From the NCBI RefSeq assembly GCF_003863965.1, contig NZ_RRCN01000001.1, positions 2,924,527-2,988,526 of the forward strand: DNA of 64,000 nucleotides. The letters are read 5' to 3'. The position numbers were made by a program, and so were the translations under genes. The notes under the pieces are model-generated. The model did no database searches, had not been told where the DNA came from, and saw only the letters and a program-made list of their open reading frames with translations. This document shows, piece by piece, positions 1 to 8,521 of the stretch (within the stretch, counting starts at the first letter, position 1; each line of letters opens with the position of its first letter). The DNA is from Paenibacillus oralis. Its GTDB lineage: Bacteria > Bacillota > Bacilli > Paenibacillales > Paenibacillaceae.

Positions 1-365
1 TTTACCGTTTCGGCCATCCGCAGCGCGGGGAGGTCGTGATTTTGAAGGATCCCAGCGCCGAAGGGGAGCGCAAACCGTTTCTCGTCAAACGGGTGGTCGC
101 CGTGCCCGGAGATACGGTGGAAGTGCGGGACCATATGCTCTGCGTCAACGGCGAGGAGCAGGATGAACCCTATACCGATGCGATGATCGAGGATGGCGAC
201 GTGCCGCCCGTCAAGCTGGGCGAAGGGGAATACTTCGTAATGGGCGATAACCGCCATGCCGGGAGCAGCAAGGACAGCCGGTATTTCGGCAGCGTGAAGG
301 AAGACCAAATTGTCGGCAGAGCCGAGTTCGTGTTTTGGCCTATCGGCAAAATCCGCGGTTTATAG
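1..365 (+). CDS. lepB: Signal peptidase I, C-terminal part (cut by window start)
   Basis: Type I signal peptidase, a membrane-anchored Ser/Lys protease that removes signal peptides outside the cytoplasmic membrane. The open frame runs back to base 3 without a start, so the N-terminus, the transmembrane anchor and the catalytic serine lie before the window. Visible are the RGEVVILKDP region, the lysine-containing box KRVVAVPGDTVEV and the late box GDNRHAGSSKDSRYFG. All three match S26 family boxes in order, and the lysine should be the general base. The reading frame ends in IGKIRGL and a TAG. It lies 23 bp before rnhA on the same strand, possibly co-transcribed. Family assignment is secure; which paralogue it is cannot be told. 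Confidence 0.9.
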   Translation, partial: YRFGHPQRGEVVILKDPSAEGERKPFLVKRVVAVPGDTVEVRDHMLCVNGEEQDEPYTDAMIEDGDVPPVKLGEGEYFVMGDNRHAGSSKDSRYFGSVKEDQIVGRAEFVFWPIGKIRGL

Positions 366-388
366 CCTGCGAGTCTGGAGGATGAACG

Positions 389-829
389 GTGAAAGAGATA
401 ACGATTTATACCGATGGCGCCTGTTCCGGAAACCCGGGCCCGGGGGGCTGGGGCGCTGTATTAATGTTTAACGGGCATCGCAAGGATCTGTCCGGCGGCG
501 AGAAAATGACCACAAACAACCGGATGGAAATCCAGGCGGTCATTTCCGCGCTCAGTCAGCTGAAGGAGCCGTGCCGGGCCAAAGTTTACAGCGATTCCGC
601 CTATGTGGTGAACTGCTTTCAGCAGGGCTGGATTCGGGGCTGGCTCAAAAACGGTTGGAAAAACAGCAAAAACCAGCCGGTGGAAAACAAAGACCTGTGG
701 CAGGAATTGTGGCGGCTGATGGGCATCCACCAGGTCGAATACGTTAAGGTCAAAGGTCACAGTGACAATGAGCTCAACAATCATTGCGATATGCTGGCCC
801 GGGAAGCGATTAAGCGGCTGCCTTCCTGA
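389..829 (+). CDS. rnhA: Ribonuclease HI
   Basis: RNase H type 1, 146 residues, cuts the RNA strand of RNA-DNA hybrids in the cytoplasm. The N-terminus ITIYTDGACSGNPGPGGWG holds the first catalytic Asp. The NNRMEIQAV segment gives the catalytic Glu, YSDSAYV the next Asp, and HSDNELNNHCDMLAREA the His loop and last Asp. All four DEDD metal ligands are therefore visible. Length fits stand-alone bacterial enzymes. The start is GTG at 389, chosen because a GGAGG lies a few bases upstream. Confidence 0.93.
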   Translation: MKEITIYTDGACSGNPGPGGWGAVLMFNGHRKDLSGGEKMTTNNRMEIQAVISALSQLKEPCRAKVYSDSAYVVNCFQQGWIRGWLKNGWKNSKNQPVENKDLWQELWRLMGIHQVEYVKVKGHSDNELNNHCDMLAREAIKRLPS

Positions 830-902
830 CTGGCTTTATCGGAATAAAACAACTTAGGGGCCGTTTGCCGCCCGTAAAATTTACATCAAGGAGGGGAAGG
901 GA

Positions 903-2111
903 GTGGCAAAGACAATCCACGACGGCAGCGTCGTTCCTGCAAGCACCAGCGGGTGGGCGGATTTGAAACGTGAAATAAAGGAAAACGCGGCGTCGCTTGG
1001 CATCGACGATATCGGCTTTGCCTCCGCGGACCCTTTTATTTCGCTGAAGGCGATTTTGCTGGACCGGCGTAAAAAAGGATACGAATCCGGGTTCGAGGAA
1101 CCGGATATCGATAAGCGCGTTTACCCCGAGTTGACCCTTGAGCAGCCGGCTTCCCTGGTTTCGATCGCCGTGGCGTATCCTTCCAAGATGGACAACCCGC
1201 CGAAGTCCGAGCCAGGGCTGCGGCGCGGGATACTGGCCAGATCGGCTTGGGGACGGGACTACCATCAGGTGCTCCGCGAGGCGATGGCCAAGCTGGAGGA
1301 CTTCATACGGGAGCGGGTTCCGGAAGCGCGGATCGAGAGCATGGTGGATACCGGAGCTTTGGTCGACCGTGCGGTGGCGGAGCGGGCGGGAATCGGCTTT
1401 AAAGGGAAAAACTGCGCGATCATCTCGCCCAAATGGGGTTCATGGATCTACCTCGGCGAGATGATCACGAACATTCCTTTTCCGCCGGATTCCCCGGTCA
1501 CGGAGGATTGCGGCGAATGCACGAAATGCATCGATGCCTGTCCGACCGGGGCGCTTGTCGGGCCAGGCGTGCTGAACGCGCAGCGGTGCATTTCCTTTTT
1601 AACGCAAACGAAAGGGTTTGTCGAAGAGGAGTTCATGGTCAAAATCGGCAACCGGCTTTACGGTTGCGATACATGCCAGGTGGTTTGTCCGAAAAACAAG
1701 GGCAAGTCCTGGAACCACCGGCCGGAGCTGCAGCCCGATCCGGAGACGGTTAAGCCGCTGCTCCTGCCGCTTCTCGATATAAGCAACCGGGAATTCAAGG
1801 AGCGCTTCGGTGACAGCGCGGCGGCCTGGAGGGGGAAAAAACCGATTCAGCGAAATGCGGTCATTGCGCTCGGAAACTTCAAAGACGCGGCTTCCGTGCC
1901 GAAATTAATAGATATACTGTTTCATGATCCTCGTCCGGTGCTTCGCGGCACAGCCGCCTGGGCACTCGCCCGGATCGGGGGAGAAGCGGCGGCGGAGGCG
2001 GTGAGCCGGGCGCTGGAGAGCGAACAGGACGAGGAAGTGCTGGAGCGCCTCCAGGCGGCGGACCGGAAGCTGCGAGGGGCAGCGTCTCCCGAAGAAAGCC
2101 GCGACGGTTAA
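903..2111 (+). CDS. queG: Epoxyqueuosine reductase QueG
   Basis: Cobalamin- and Fe-S-dependent reductase that converts epoxyqueuosine to queuosine in tRNA, the last step of queuosine synthesis. Visible are VDTGALVDRA near residue 149, with the Asp taken as catalytic in the family, a first ferredoxin-like cluster CGECTKCIDACPTGAL near residue 203, and a second Cys set CDTCQVVCPKNKGK near 256. The C-terminal hundred residues look like HEAT repeats (ALGNFKDAASVPKLIDIL, then a second copy), as in longer QueG proteins that use them to bind tRNA. The start is GTG at 903, behind AAGGAGGGGAAGG. It stands alone between rnhA and an HD-GYP gene; no other queuosine gene is in view. Confidence 0.92.
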   Translation: MAKTIHDGSVVPASTSGWADLKREIKENAASLGIDDIGFASADPFISLKAILLDRRKKGYESGFEEPDIDKRVYPELTLEQPASLVSIAVAYPSKMDNPPKSEPGLRRGILARSAWGRDYHQVLREAMAKLEDFIRERVPEARIESMVDTGALVDRAVAERAGIGFKGKNCAIISPKWGSWIYLGEMITNIPFPPDSPVTEDCGECTKCIDACPTGALVGPGVLNAQRCISFLTQTKGFVEEEFMVKIGNRLYGCDTCQVVCPKNKGKSWNHRPELQPDPETVKPLLLPLLDISNREFKERFGDSAAAWRGKKPIQRNAVIALGNFKDAASVPKLIDILFHDPRPVLRGTAAWALARIGGEAAAEAVSRALESEQDEEVLERLQAADRKLRGAASPEESRDG

Positions 2112-2182
2112 GGAAAGCGGAACCAAACAAGCATGACAACGATGACGGAAGCGGGTAGCCGGCCGTCAAGGGGGATGAAGGG

Positions 2183-3223
2183 ATGCGTTTCATCGGTATT
2201 GAGGATATCGAGCCAGGGCAATACTTGGGAAAAACGGTTTATTCCGCGAATGGTACCGTGCTTTTGTCGGCGGGGGTTCAACTGACCGTATTTATGATCA
2301 GCACGCTCAAACGGATCGGCGTCACGATGCTGTACATCAAAGATCCCGATTACGACGATGTCGAAATCGAAGATGTGATCAGCGAATCGACCAAACAAGC
2401 GGTATTTCACGAAATGGTGGAGACGCAGGAAGCGATCCGGTCGGGAAAGGAATGGAGCACGAAAAAAGTCGGCGCCAGCGTGGATACTTTACTGACGGAC
2501 GTGCTGAGCAACAAGGAAGTGCTTTTGCAGCTGACCGACATTCGTACGGCGGACAATGCGGCTTACCTGCATGCGGTCAACGTCTGCCTGATCTCTTCCA
2601 TGATCGGACTGAACATGGGGCTGGGTTATTCCCAGCTGAAGGATCTGGCGATCGGGGCGTTGCTGCACGATATCGGCAAGTCCGTTCCGCTGCCGGAAGG
2701 CGCGGCGGAGGACGATCCGAAGCAGCATCATACATGGCGGGGATACGAAATGCTGAAGCATAAACGCGAATTTAATCTGCTCATCGCCCATACGGCGCTT
2801 CAGCATCATGAGCGGCTGGACGGCACGGGGATGCCCCGCGGCCTGGCAGGGGACGAAATCCACCTGTTCCCCCGCATCGTCGCTGTTGCGAATATGTACG
2901 ACAACCTGATCAGCGGCGGCGGTGAAGCCGGCTCCGAGCGGACCCTATTGCCTCACGAGGCCTGTGAACAACTGATGGCCTATTCGGAGCATGAACTGGA
3001 TCGCGACGTGCTGGTGGAGTTTACCCGCATCGTATCCGTCTATCCAAACGGCACGGCGGTAAGGCTGTCGACCAAGGAAACCGGCGTGGTCGTAAGCCAG
3101 CACCGGGGGCTGCCGGGCCGGCCGGTCATCCGCATCGTGCGCGGCGCCGGGGATGAACTGGACGTGAAAGAAGTGGATCTGGCGACGGAAACCACGCTGT
3201 TTATCGAAACGGTTCTGGCTTGA
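2183..3223 (+). CDS. HD-GYP domain protein, probable c-di-GMP phosphodiesterase
   Basis: 346 residues. The N-terminal 110 residues resemble the domain that often precedes HD-GYP in Firmicutes. The HD signature LLHDIGKSVPLPEG is near residue 161 and the GYP-like signature HHERLDGTGMPRGL near 209. The expected Tyr of 'GYP' is Met here (GMP), a change seen in some members, so catalytic activity is likely but not certain. Such enzymes hydrolyse c-di-GMP to pGpG or GMP. The C-terminus (YPNGTAVRLSTKETGVVV) is a beta-rich tail also typical of the subgroup. The ATG at 2183 follows AAGGGGGATGAAGGG. It is relevant to the c-di-GMP-controlled operon at 55.3-62.1 kb, though no direct link is visible. Confidence 0.85.
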   Translation: MRFIGIEDIEPGQYLGKTVYSANGTVLLSAGVQLTVFMISTLKRIGVTMLYIKDPDYDDVEIEDVISESTKQAVFHEMVETQEAIRSGKEWSTKKVGASVDTLLTDVLSNKEVLLQLTDIRTADNAAYLHAVNVCLISSMIGLNMGLGYSQLKDLAIGALLHDIGKSVPLPEGAAEDDPKQHHTWRGYEMLKHKREFNLLIAHTALQHHERLDGTGMPRGLAGDEIHLFPRIVAVANMYDNLISGGGEAGSERTLLPHEACEQLMAYSEHELDRDVLVEFTRIVSVYPNGTAVRLSTKETGVVVSQHRGLPGRPVIRIVRGAGDELDVKEVDLATETTLFIETVLA

Positions 3224-3306
3224 ATCGCGGCAGGGTGAATGCTATTATATTTGGAGTGCGTTAGCCAAACGGGGGGCTGCACGGATATTAATGCAGGGGT
3301 GGCTGA

Positions 3307-3546
3307 ATGATGGATATCGTAATTCCAATTATTACGCTTGTCGTCGGATTGGTAGGCGGTTTTCTGATCGGCGTCTTTTATTTGCGGCGGCAGATGACAA
3401 AAATGCAAAACGATCCGGAAATGCTGCAAAAAGTGGCAAAACAGATGGGCTATAATCTGAACAACAAGCAAATGCAGCGCGCGCAGCAGATGATGAAAAA
3501 CCAGGGCCAGGTTCCCGGGGCGGCGCGGCCGCGGAAGAAGAAATAA
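3307..3546 (+). CDS. yneF: YneF/UPF0154 family small membrane protein
   Basis: 79 residues with one N-terminal transmembrane helix (IVIPIITLVVGLVGGFLIG), then a polar, Met/Gln-rich tail with MLQKVAKQMGYNLNNKQMQ. This layout and the NPEM/DPEM-type motif after the helix are characteristic of the UPF0154 (YneF) family of Firmicutes. The molecular function is unknown. The start is the ATG at 3307, immediately followed by a second ATG. It sits between an HD-GYP gene and folE with a hairpin region on the folE side. Confidence 0.8.
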   Translation: MMDIVIPIITLVVGLVGGFLIGVFYLRRQMTKMQNDPEMLQKVAKQMGYNLNNKQMQRAQQMMKNQGQVPGAARPRKKK

Positions 3547-3570
3547 AAATCGGCTCAAATGAAGAGTCTT

Positions 3571-3645
3571 AAAAAGTGTGGCCTGTGCGCAATCATGGCG
3601 TCATGAAACCGGCGTCATGCTGCGTCATCGCCATACTTTTTTTTG
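3571..3645 (+). terminator. Hairpin region ending in a T tract between yneF and folE
   Basis: The arm AAAAAGTGTGGC (3571-3582) pairs with GCCATACTTTTTT (3630-3642), giving an intrinsic-terminator shape followed by Ts. A second, shorter pairing ATGGCG (3595-3600) with CGCCAT (3629-3634) competes for the same 3' bases. The segment GGCGTCATG is also directly repeated inside. It most likely ends yneF transcription. Because folE begins about 20 bp later, the alternative pairings could also act as an attenuator. Confidence 0.55.
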
Positions 3646-3663
3646 AAAGGAGGAGGCGCCTGA

Positions 3664-4257
3664 ATGGCTGGACTTAAGGATTACGTAAACAAGCAGGTTG
3701 GAGAAAATCACGAGAAAATAGAACATCATGTTCGTGAAATCTTAAAGCTGATCGGGGAAGACGTCGAACGGGAAGGATTGCTCGATACTCCCGCCCGGGT
3801 TACCCGGATGTATGAGGAGATTTTTGCCGGTTATGAAGTGGATCCCCGCGACGTGCTTGGGGTAACGTTTGAAGAGAACCATGAGGAGCTTGTCATTGTC
3901 AAAGATATCGTCTATTACAGTCAATGCGAGCATCATATGGCGCCTTTCTTCGGCAAAGTGCATATCGGCTACATTCCGAGCGGCAGAATCGCCGGGCTCA
4001 GCAAGCTGGCCCGCCTGGTGGAGGCGGTGACCCGCCGCCTGCAGGTGCAGGAGCGCATCACCTCGCAGATTGCCGACATTATGGAAGAAGTATTGAACCC
4101 GCAGGGTGTAATGGTCGTTGTGGAAGGCGAACATCTCTGCATGTGCGCGCGCGGCGTCAAGAAGCCGGGCAGCAAAACGGTAACGTCCGCGGTGCGCGGC
4201 AGCTTCCGTAAGGACGCGGCTTCGAGAGCGGAGTTTTTGTCCTTGATCAAGGAATAA
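3664..4257 (+). CDS. folE: GTP cyclohydrolase I (zinc type)
   Basis: Converts GTP to 7,8-dihydroneopterin triphosphate, the first step of tetrahydrofolate synthesis. 197 residues, normal length. The motif [15 protein letters not shown] near residue 88 gives zinc Cys and the active His pair, and [16 protein letters not shown] gives the second Cys ligand near 158; the region [10 protein letters not shown] follows as in the family. The presence of both Cys ligands marks the zinc-dependent FolE1 type. The ATG at 3664 sits behind AAAGGAGGAGGCGCC. Downstream is a repeat element, so the gene is probably monocistronic. Confidence 0.95.
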   Translation: MAGLKDYVNKQVGENHEKIEHHVREILKLIGEDVEREGLLDTPARVTRMYEEIFAGYEVDPRDVLGVTFEENHEELVIVKDIVYYSQCEHHMAPFFGKVHIGYIPSGRIAGLSKLARLVEAVTRRLQVQERITSQIADIMEEVLNPQGVMVVVEGEHLCMCARGVKKPGSKTVTSAVRGSFRKDAASRAEFLSLIKE

Positions 4258-4338
4258 CGGAAAGCTGCGGTCTGCGGCAGAACAGGCGGTGACTGTGGCC
4301 TGGCCGTAAGGCTGGCGAAGCTTGGAGTTGAGCAAATT

Positions 4339-4529
4339 CTAACGGACCTGGGAGACGCTAAATGCGCCAAAACAGGCATCGCAAAAGCGGTAACGGACTC
4401 AGATGACGTTATTTAGCTCAGATCTGCCCCAAAGGCCTCCATTTGAGCCGAATAGCGTCATCGGGGTCCGCGTTACAGCGAGAAATAGCCGGGAAATGAG
4501 GAAATAGCGTCGTTACAGTCCGTTACGAT
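4339..4529. repeat. Intergenic four-arm palindromic repeat, family 1 (copy A)
   Basis: About 190 bp between folE and the convergent SOD gene. Two direct arms start TAACGGAC (about 4340 and 4392) and contain a GACG(C/T)TA core. Two inverted arms end GTCCG(C/T)GTTAC or GTCCGTTAC (about 4470 and 4523). The conserved inner phrase CCGGGAAATGAG precedes the last arm. The same plan and words recur at 8798, 22208, 43264 and 51480, with a diverged copy at 27080. Confidence 0.7.
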
Positions 4530-4540
4530 ATGGCAGCCGT

Positions 4541-6343
4541 TTAATACGGCTGCCATTTTAGTTTTTTGGCGGCTTCGTAACGCTCTGCCACGGCCGGCCA
4601 GTAAACGACGTTCCACCAATCCTTGATGTAGTCGGCTCGTTTATTTTGATGCTTCAGGTAGTAAGCGTGCTCCCAAACGTCGAGCGGAAGCAGCGGCACG
4701 ATGTCCCATTGCGACAAGTTTTGATGCTTCTCCGCCGTCAAAATTTCCAGCCGGTGGCTGCGCGGGCTCCAGACGAGGATCGCCCAGCCGCCGCCTTCCA
4801 CTTTGTTGGCCGCTTCGGAAAATTGCCGATGGAAAGCGTCGTAGCTGCCGAAATCGCGAGTGATTTGCTGGAGCAGCTCGCCCTCCGGTCTTCCGCCGCC
4901 CTTCGGGTTCATGACCTCCCAAAAGATGGTGTGAAGATAGTGGCCGGCGCCGTTAAAGGCGAGCTCCCGTTCCCAATGCTTGACCAGATCGAAATTTCCG
5001 GATTTGCGGGCCTCCTGAAGCTTTTTCTCCGCTTTGTTCAAGTCGTCGACATAGGTTTTGTGGTGCCTGTTGTGATGGATGCGCATCGTCGCCTCATCGA
5101 TGTAAGGTTCGAGGGCATTGTAAGGGTAGGGCAGGGGCGGAAGAGTATGCCCGCCGATTGGGACGGGGCGCTCGGGGATGCGGGAGCCGTCTGAAGGAGC
5201 GGCATTTTCATGCCGCAGGTTTTCTTGGCCGGCCACTTCCTCGGCAATCCTTTTTGCCAAACTTTCCGCCGCATTGTTATTCGGCGGATTCTCGGTTGGT
5301 GCGGCCGATTTCGCTTCAAGCCCCGCGTTCAAAACGTTTGGTGTTTCGAAATCGGAATCCGCCTCCTCCGGCGAAATCGACTGCTGATACGGCGAATGCT
5401 GCGGCCAGGATATTTCAGGCTCTTCCGCTCTCGAGCCGGTTGACCCAAAAGGCGCTGGTCCGGTAGGCTGCTGGAAAGGCCCAAAAGGCGCCGGTCCGGT
5501 AGGCTGCTGAAAAGGCCCAGAAGGCGCCGGTCCGGTAGGTTGCTGGAAAGGCCCGGAAGGTGCCGGTCCGGTGGGCTGCTGAAAAGGCCCAAAAGGTGCC
5601 GGTCCGGTAGGCTGCTGGAAAGGCCCAAAAGGCGCCGGTCCGGTAGGCTGCTGGAAAGGCCCAGAAGGTGCCGGTCCGGTAGGCTGCTGGAAAGGCCCAG
5701 AAGGCGCCGGTCCGGTAGGCTGCTGGAAAGGCCCAGAAGGTGCCGGTCCGGTAGGCTGCTGGAAAGGCCCAAAAGGTGCCGGTCCGGTGGGTTGCTGATA
5801 AGGCCCGTAAGGCGGCGAATCGTCAGGCTGCTGATAAGGGTCATAAGTCTGCGCTCCGCCAGCTTGGTGATACGGGTCGTGCACCGGCGGGGCGCCGGCG
5901 ACGCAGCCTGCGATTTCCCCGGGGCGGTTGAGCCTTTCCAGCACGGCCAGGAAATACTCCGATTCGCGGATAATGTGCATCAGCACGACGGGGGCGAGCG
6001 GAACGGCCTTGACCGCCTCGCTCCGGTCGAGAATATGGTGCAGCTGGCGGACAAACTCCTTCGACTGCTGAAAGGCGGTGCCGAGCAGCCGCTCGGTTTG
6101 CTTGATCAGCTGAGGGCTTGAGGCCGCTTCCTTGGACGTCAGGCCGTGCTGAAGCAGCCGGTCGGCCACTGCCTCCGTGGCGGTAAACACCTTCTTCCAC
6201 TCGTCCAGCAGCTTGACGTAGTGGTGCTCCAAACCGGGAATGATCGCTTTGATCACTTCCGTATGCTCCGCTTCCTGCTGTTTCCAGAAACGGATCTCTT
6301 CCAAAATGCGCACAGGCAAATAAGGCCCGTAAACGAACAGCAT
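4541..6343 (-). CDS. SodF-like Fe/Mn superoxide dismutase with helical N-domain and Pro-rich repeat linker
   Basis: 600 residues, about three times a normal SOD. Residues 1-140 form a helical domain (ILEEIRFWKQQEAEHTEV, then LERLNRPGEI) resembling DUF2935-type four-helix proteins. Residues 183-302 are ten near-perfect 12-residue repeats QQPTGPAP(F/S)GPF. From about 393 a complete SOD domain follows. Its metal ligands are visible as RIHHNRHH, GAGHYLHTIFW and LDVWEHAYYL. The SOD part closely follows the B. subtilis SodF pattern (ERELAFNGAGHYLH, EILTAEKHQ). It disproportionates superoxide; no signal peptide is seen, so it should be cytoplasmic unless exported otherwise. The Fe or Mn preference cannot be told. 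The start ATG at 6343 is preceded by AGGGGAGG on the minus strand. Confidence 0.88.
   Translation of the reverse strand: MLFVYGPYLPVRILEEIRFWKQQEAEHTEVIKAIIPGLEHHYVKLLDEWKKVFTATEAVADRLLQHGLTSKEAASSPQLIKQTERLLGTAFQQSKEFVRQLHHILDRSEAVKAVPLAPVVLMHIIRESEYFLAVLERLNRPGEIAGCVAGAPPVHDPYHQAGGAQTYDPYQQPDDSPPYGPYQQPTGPAPFGPFQQPTGPAPSGPFQQPTGPAPSGPFQQPTGPAPSGPFQQPTGPAPFGPFQQPTGPAPFGPFQQPTGPAPSGPFQQPTGPAPSGPFQQPTGPAPFGPFQQPTGPAPFGSTGSRAEEPEISWPQHSPYQQSISPEEADSDFETPNVLNAGLEAKSAAPTENPPNNNAAESLAKRIAEEVAGQENLRHENAAPSDGSRIPERPVPIGGHTLPPLPYPYNALEPYIDEATMRIHHNRHHKTYVDDLNKAEKKLQEARKSGNFDLVKHWERELAFNGAGHYLHTIFWEVMNPKGGGRPEGELLQQITRDFGSYDAFHRQFSEAANKVEGGGWAILVWSPRSHRLEILTAEKHQNLSQWDIVPLLPLDVWEHAYYLKHQNKRADYIKDWWNVVYWPAVAERYEAAKKLKWQPY
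5438..5797 (-). repeat. Tandem 36-bp coding repeat, ten units
   Basis: In-frame tandem array coding for QQPTGPAP(F/S)GPF within the SOD-fusion gene. Units differ mainly at the F/S codon and at silent positions (for example GGTGCC versus GGCGCC). The F/S order FSSSFFSSFF suggests block duplication. The array is contiguous with no spacers, so it is not CRISPR. Copy number probably varies between strains. Confidence 0.93.
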
Positions 6344-6408
6344 CCGGTTAACCTCCCCTTGCTTAAAGTCATTACTACCAGCTTATTCGCGGGGAGGTTT
6401 GGCCTATG

Positions 6409-7446
6409 CTATTCGGATACGGGCCCGGTAAGGGCGCTATTGCTGCCGCTGCCGGAAGCGGCGGTTTTGATCCGGCTGAGGAAAAGCGATACTTTTCTCA
6501 AATATTCCTTGGGGTGTTCGCGAAAAATCAGTTCATGATGCGCCCCTTCCACAATCCACACGCCCGAATCGGGATTCGTCTGATTGGCGGCCAGCTTCTC
6601 GGCGATCGGATAAGGCGCTTTCTCATCCTCCGTCCCATGAATGAACAAGGTCGGGAACGGATAGTCCTCCGATTTGACCTGCATGTATGGAATTTGCCGC
6701 AGGCTAGTGCCGTTCAGCACCGGCAGCAGCATGCCGATGATCTCCAGCGACGGATGCCGCGGCAGATCGATTTGCTGCCGGATGTTATGATACATCGTGT
6801 CCGGCTCAAGCAAAAACGTGCTGTCGAGGATCATGCCGTCGATATATTCGCTCGTCAGTCCCGCCTGAAGCGCCGTGCCGGCGCCCATCGAGAAACCCCA
6901 GACCACGATTTCCTGCGCCCCGCGCTGTTTGACGTAATCGATGGCGCCCAGCAATTGCTGGGCTTCTTTTTTGCCGCCGGTAGCCACCTCTTTGCTGTTC
7001 TGGGCGGCGAAGCCGTAGTCAAACATCAAGACGTTAAAATTCAACCGGTGGGCAAAACCGGCCAGATCGTACATCGGAATCCAGGATTCCTCGCGATTGG
7101 CGCCGTAACCGTGGCTAAATACGATCGTTTTGACGGAATCTTCCGCGGGTATATACCACCCTTGCATCATTCGGCTCCCGTCCGCCGCAGGAAACACGAT
7201 GTTCTCGTAATCCAGATTTTTGGACAGCTTCGGATTGGAATAAAGCGGCGCGACCGTCGGATTGGACAGCACCCAGGCGATATAGCCGTGCAGAGAAACG
7301 AAGCAGAAAATCAGGAAAAACAAAATGGATAACAGCAAAGCCACGGCAATATGCTTGATGCTGATGCGCCGGCTTGCGGTTGCGGGAAAATCGTTGTTAG
7401 GGAACGCCGAAGACAAGGGAAGGTCGTTGCGGCCACTGTGGCTCAT
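6409..7446 (-). CDS. Membrane-anchored alpha/beta hydrolase
   Basis: 345 residues. One N-terminal transmembrane helix (IAVALLLSILFFLIFCFV) follows a short polar leader. The hydrolase fold comes after it: oxyanion region VFSHGYGANRE, nucleophile elbow WGFSMGAG with Ser near residue 186, acid LFIHGTEDEKAP near 268, and His in EGAHHEL near 298. This resembles the YqkD/FrsA-like family of B. subtilis. The substrate is unknown. The start ATG at 7446 is chosen because AGGAGGGAA lies just upstream; a longer frame exists but has no such site. It is divergent from iclR. Confidence 0.82.
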   Translation of the reverse strand: MSHSGRNDLPLSSAFPNNDFPATASRRISIKHIAVALLLSILFFLIFCFVSLHGYIAWVLSNPTVAPLYSNPKLSKNLDYENIVFPAADGSRMMQGWYIPAEDSVKTIVFSHGYGANREESWIPMYDLAGFAHRLNFNVLMFDYGFAAQNSKEVATGGKKEAQQLLGAIDYVKQRGAQEIVVWGFSMGAGTALQAGLTSEYIDGMILDSTFLLEPDTMYHNIRQQIDLPRHPSLEIIGMLLPVLNGTSLRQIPYMQVKSEDYPFPTLFIHGTEDEKAPYPIAEKLAANQTNPDSGVWIVEGAHHELIFREHPKEYLRKVSLFLSRIKTAASGSGSNSALTGPVSE

Positions 7447-7656
7447 AGGCTTCCCTCCTGTATTTTTAAAATCTAAAATTGCGTTTATTAGAGTATATGC
7501 CGAAAAAAGTGGCAATTTACGGCTAAGTCCAAGATATATCGCCGATACGAGCAAATCACGAAGATATTGTCGAAATAAGGCGACACTCTTAAATTTATCG
7601 TAAGCCGGGGGTGCCGTAAAGTCAATGAAAAACCGGAGAATTGACGGGATCGTTCA

Positions 7657-7685
7657 TTGACGGAAGCCGCGGTCTTTCATATAAT
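7657..7685 (+). promoter_or_regulatory. Sigma-A-type promoter of iclR
   Basis: -35 TTGACG (7657-7662), 17-bp spacer, -10 TATAAT (7680-7685). The operator palindrome lies directly downstream at 7698-7714, covering the expected transcription start. This placement also argues against a coding start at 7657. Confidence 0.8.
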
Positions 7686-7697
7686 TTATGTAACCGA

Positions 7698-7714
7698 GTT
7701 TCATATAGTGAAAC
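7698..7714. promoter_or_regulatory. Probable IclR operator, GTTTCA-N5-TGAAAC
   Basis: Perfect 6+6 inverted repeat with a 5-bp centre (TATAG). It sits just after the -10 box and before the iclR ribosome site, the classic place for autorepression. The same arms and spacing occur in the aconitase leader at 15765-15781. Confidence 0.65.
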
Positions 7715-7737
7715 ATCCTAAGGAGAGTGGATGCCGG

Positions 7738-8484
7738 ATGGAAGACCGGAAGCTAACGGTTCGCGCCGTCGAAAGGGCGCTGGATATATTGATGTGTTTT
7801 ACGAAAGGAAGCGATTTGGGGTTAACGGAGATTGCCGGCGAAATCGGTTTACATAAAAGCACGGTGCACCGTCTGATGACCACGCTTGAAGAGCGTGGAT
7901 TTGTCGTGCGTGACCCGGCGACGGAAAAATACCGCCTGGGCCTGAAAATATGGGAGCTGTCGGCGCATTTGTCCCATAACGACGATCCGGCCGTTCTGCT
8001 GCTGCCGCTGATGGAGCGGCTGCGCGACCGGTTGGGGGAAACGGTCAGCCTCTATTTGCGCGACGGCAACGACCGGCTGCGCATCCAGGCCGTGCAGAGC
8101 AATCAGGCGATCCGGCGGGTGGCCCAGGTCGGGGCGCGGCTGCCGCTGTACGTCGGGGCGTCCAGCAAGGTGCTTGTCGCCTATTCGGACGAGCCGGTGA
8201 TGCGGGCGGTGCTGGACAGCCCCGACTGGCCGGCAGGGTTGGACCCGGCGGCTTATGTGTCCCAACTGCAGCAGGTCCGCGAGCGCGGTTACGCCACCAG
8301 CTACGAGGAGCGGGAGCCGGGGGTTTCCGCCGTCGCCGCGCCGATCTTTGACCGGTCCGGCCAAATCGCTGCCGCCTTGTCCGTGTCTGGGCCGGTCAGC
8401 CGTCTGACGCCGGAGCGGCTGGAGGATTACGGGCCGGTGCTGATCGAAGCGGCCCGGGAGATGGGGATGATGATGCAGGCCTAG
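7738..8484 (+). CDS. IclR-family transcriptional regulator
   Basis: 248 residues from the ATG at 7738. N-terminal winged helix-turn-helix: TVRAVERALDILMCF, then LTEIAGEIGLHKSTVHRLMTT, then the wing GFVVRDPATEKYRLG. The C-terminal effector domain of IclR type follows (LGETVSLYLRDGNDRL, QVGARLPLYVGASSKVL, SYEEREPGVSAVAAPIF). IclR proteins are mostly repressors of catabolic or glyoxylate-shunt genes and bind small acids. No catabolic operon is adjacent. The only shared operator in view lies before aconitase. AAGGAG (7720-7724) precedes the chosen start. Confidence 0.88.
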   Translation: MEDRKLTVRAVERALDILMCFTKGSDLGLTEIAGEIGLHKSTVHRLMTTLEERGFVVRDPATEKYRLGLKIWELSAHLSHNDDPAVLLLPLMERLRDRLGETVSLYLRDGNDRLRIQAVQSNQAIRRVAQVGARLPLYVGASSKVLVAYSDEPVMRAVLDSPDWPAGLDPAAYVSQLQQVRERGYATSYEEREPGVSAVAAPIFDRSGQIAAALSVSGPVSRLTPERLEDYGPVLIEAAREMGMMMQA

Positions 8485-8521
8485 TCCCTTTTGGGCAGTC
8501 CATTTCGTGATGAGAATAGTA

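Noticed and set aside
5438..5797. Possible CRISPR array
   Set aside because: Units are contiguous with no unique spacers and are in frame within a gene.
5329..6121. Repeat-encoded open frames on both strands over the SOD linker
   Set aside because: A 36-bp unit keeps all six frames open. Only the minus-strand frame joins recognisable domains.
7657..7737. Earlier start for the IclR regulator
   Set aside because: This region holds the -35/-10 boxes and operator; AAGGAG and the family start fit 7738.
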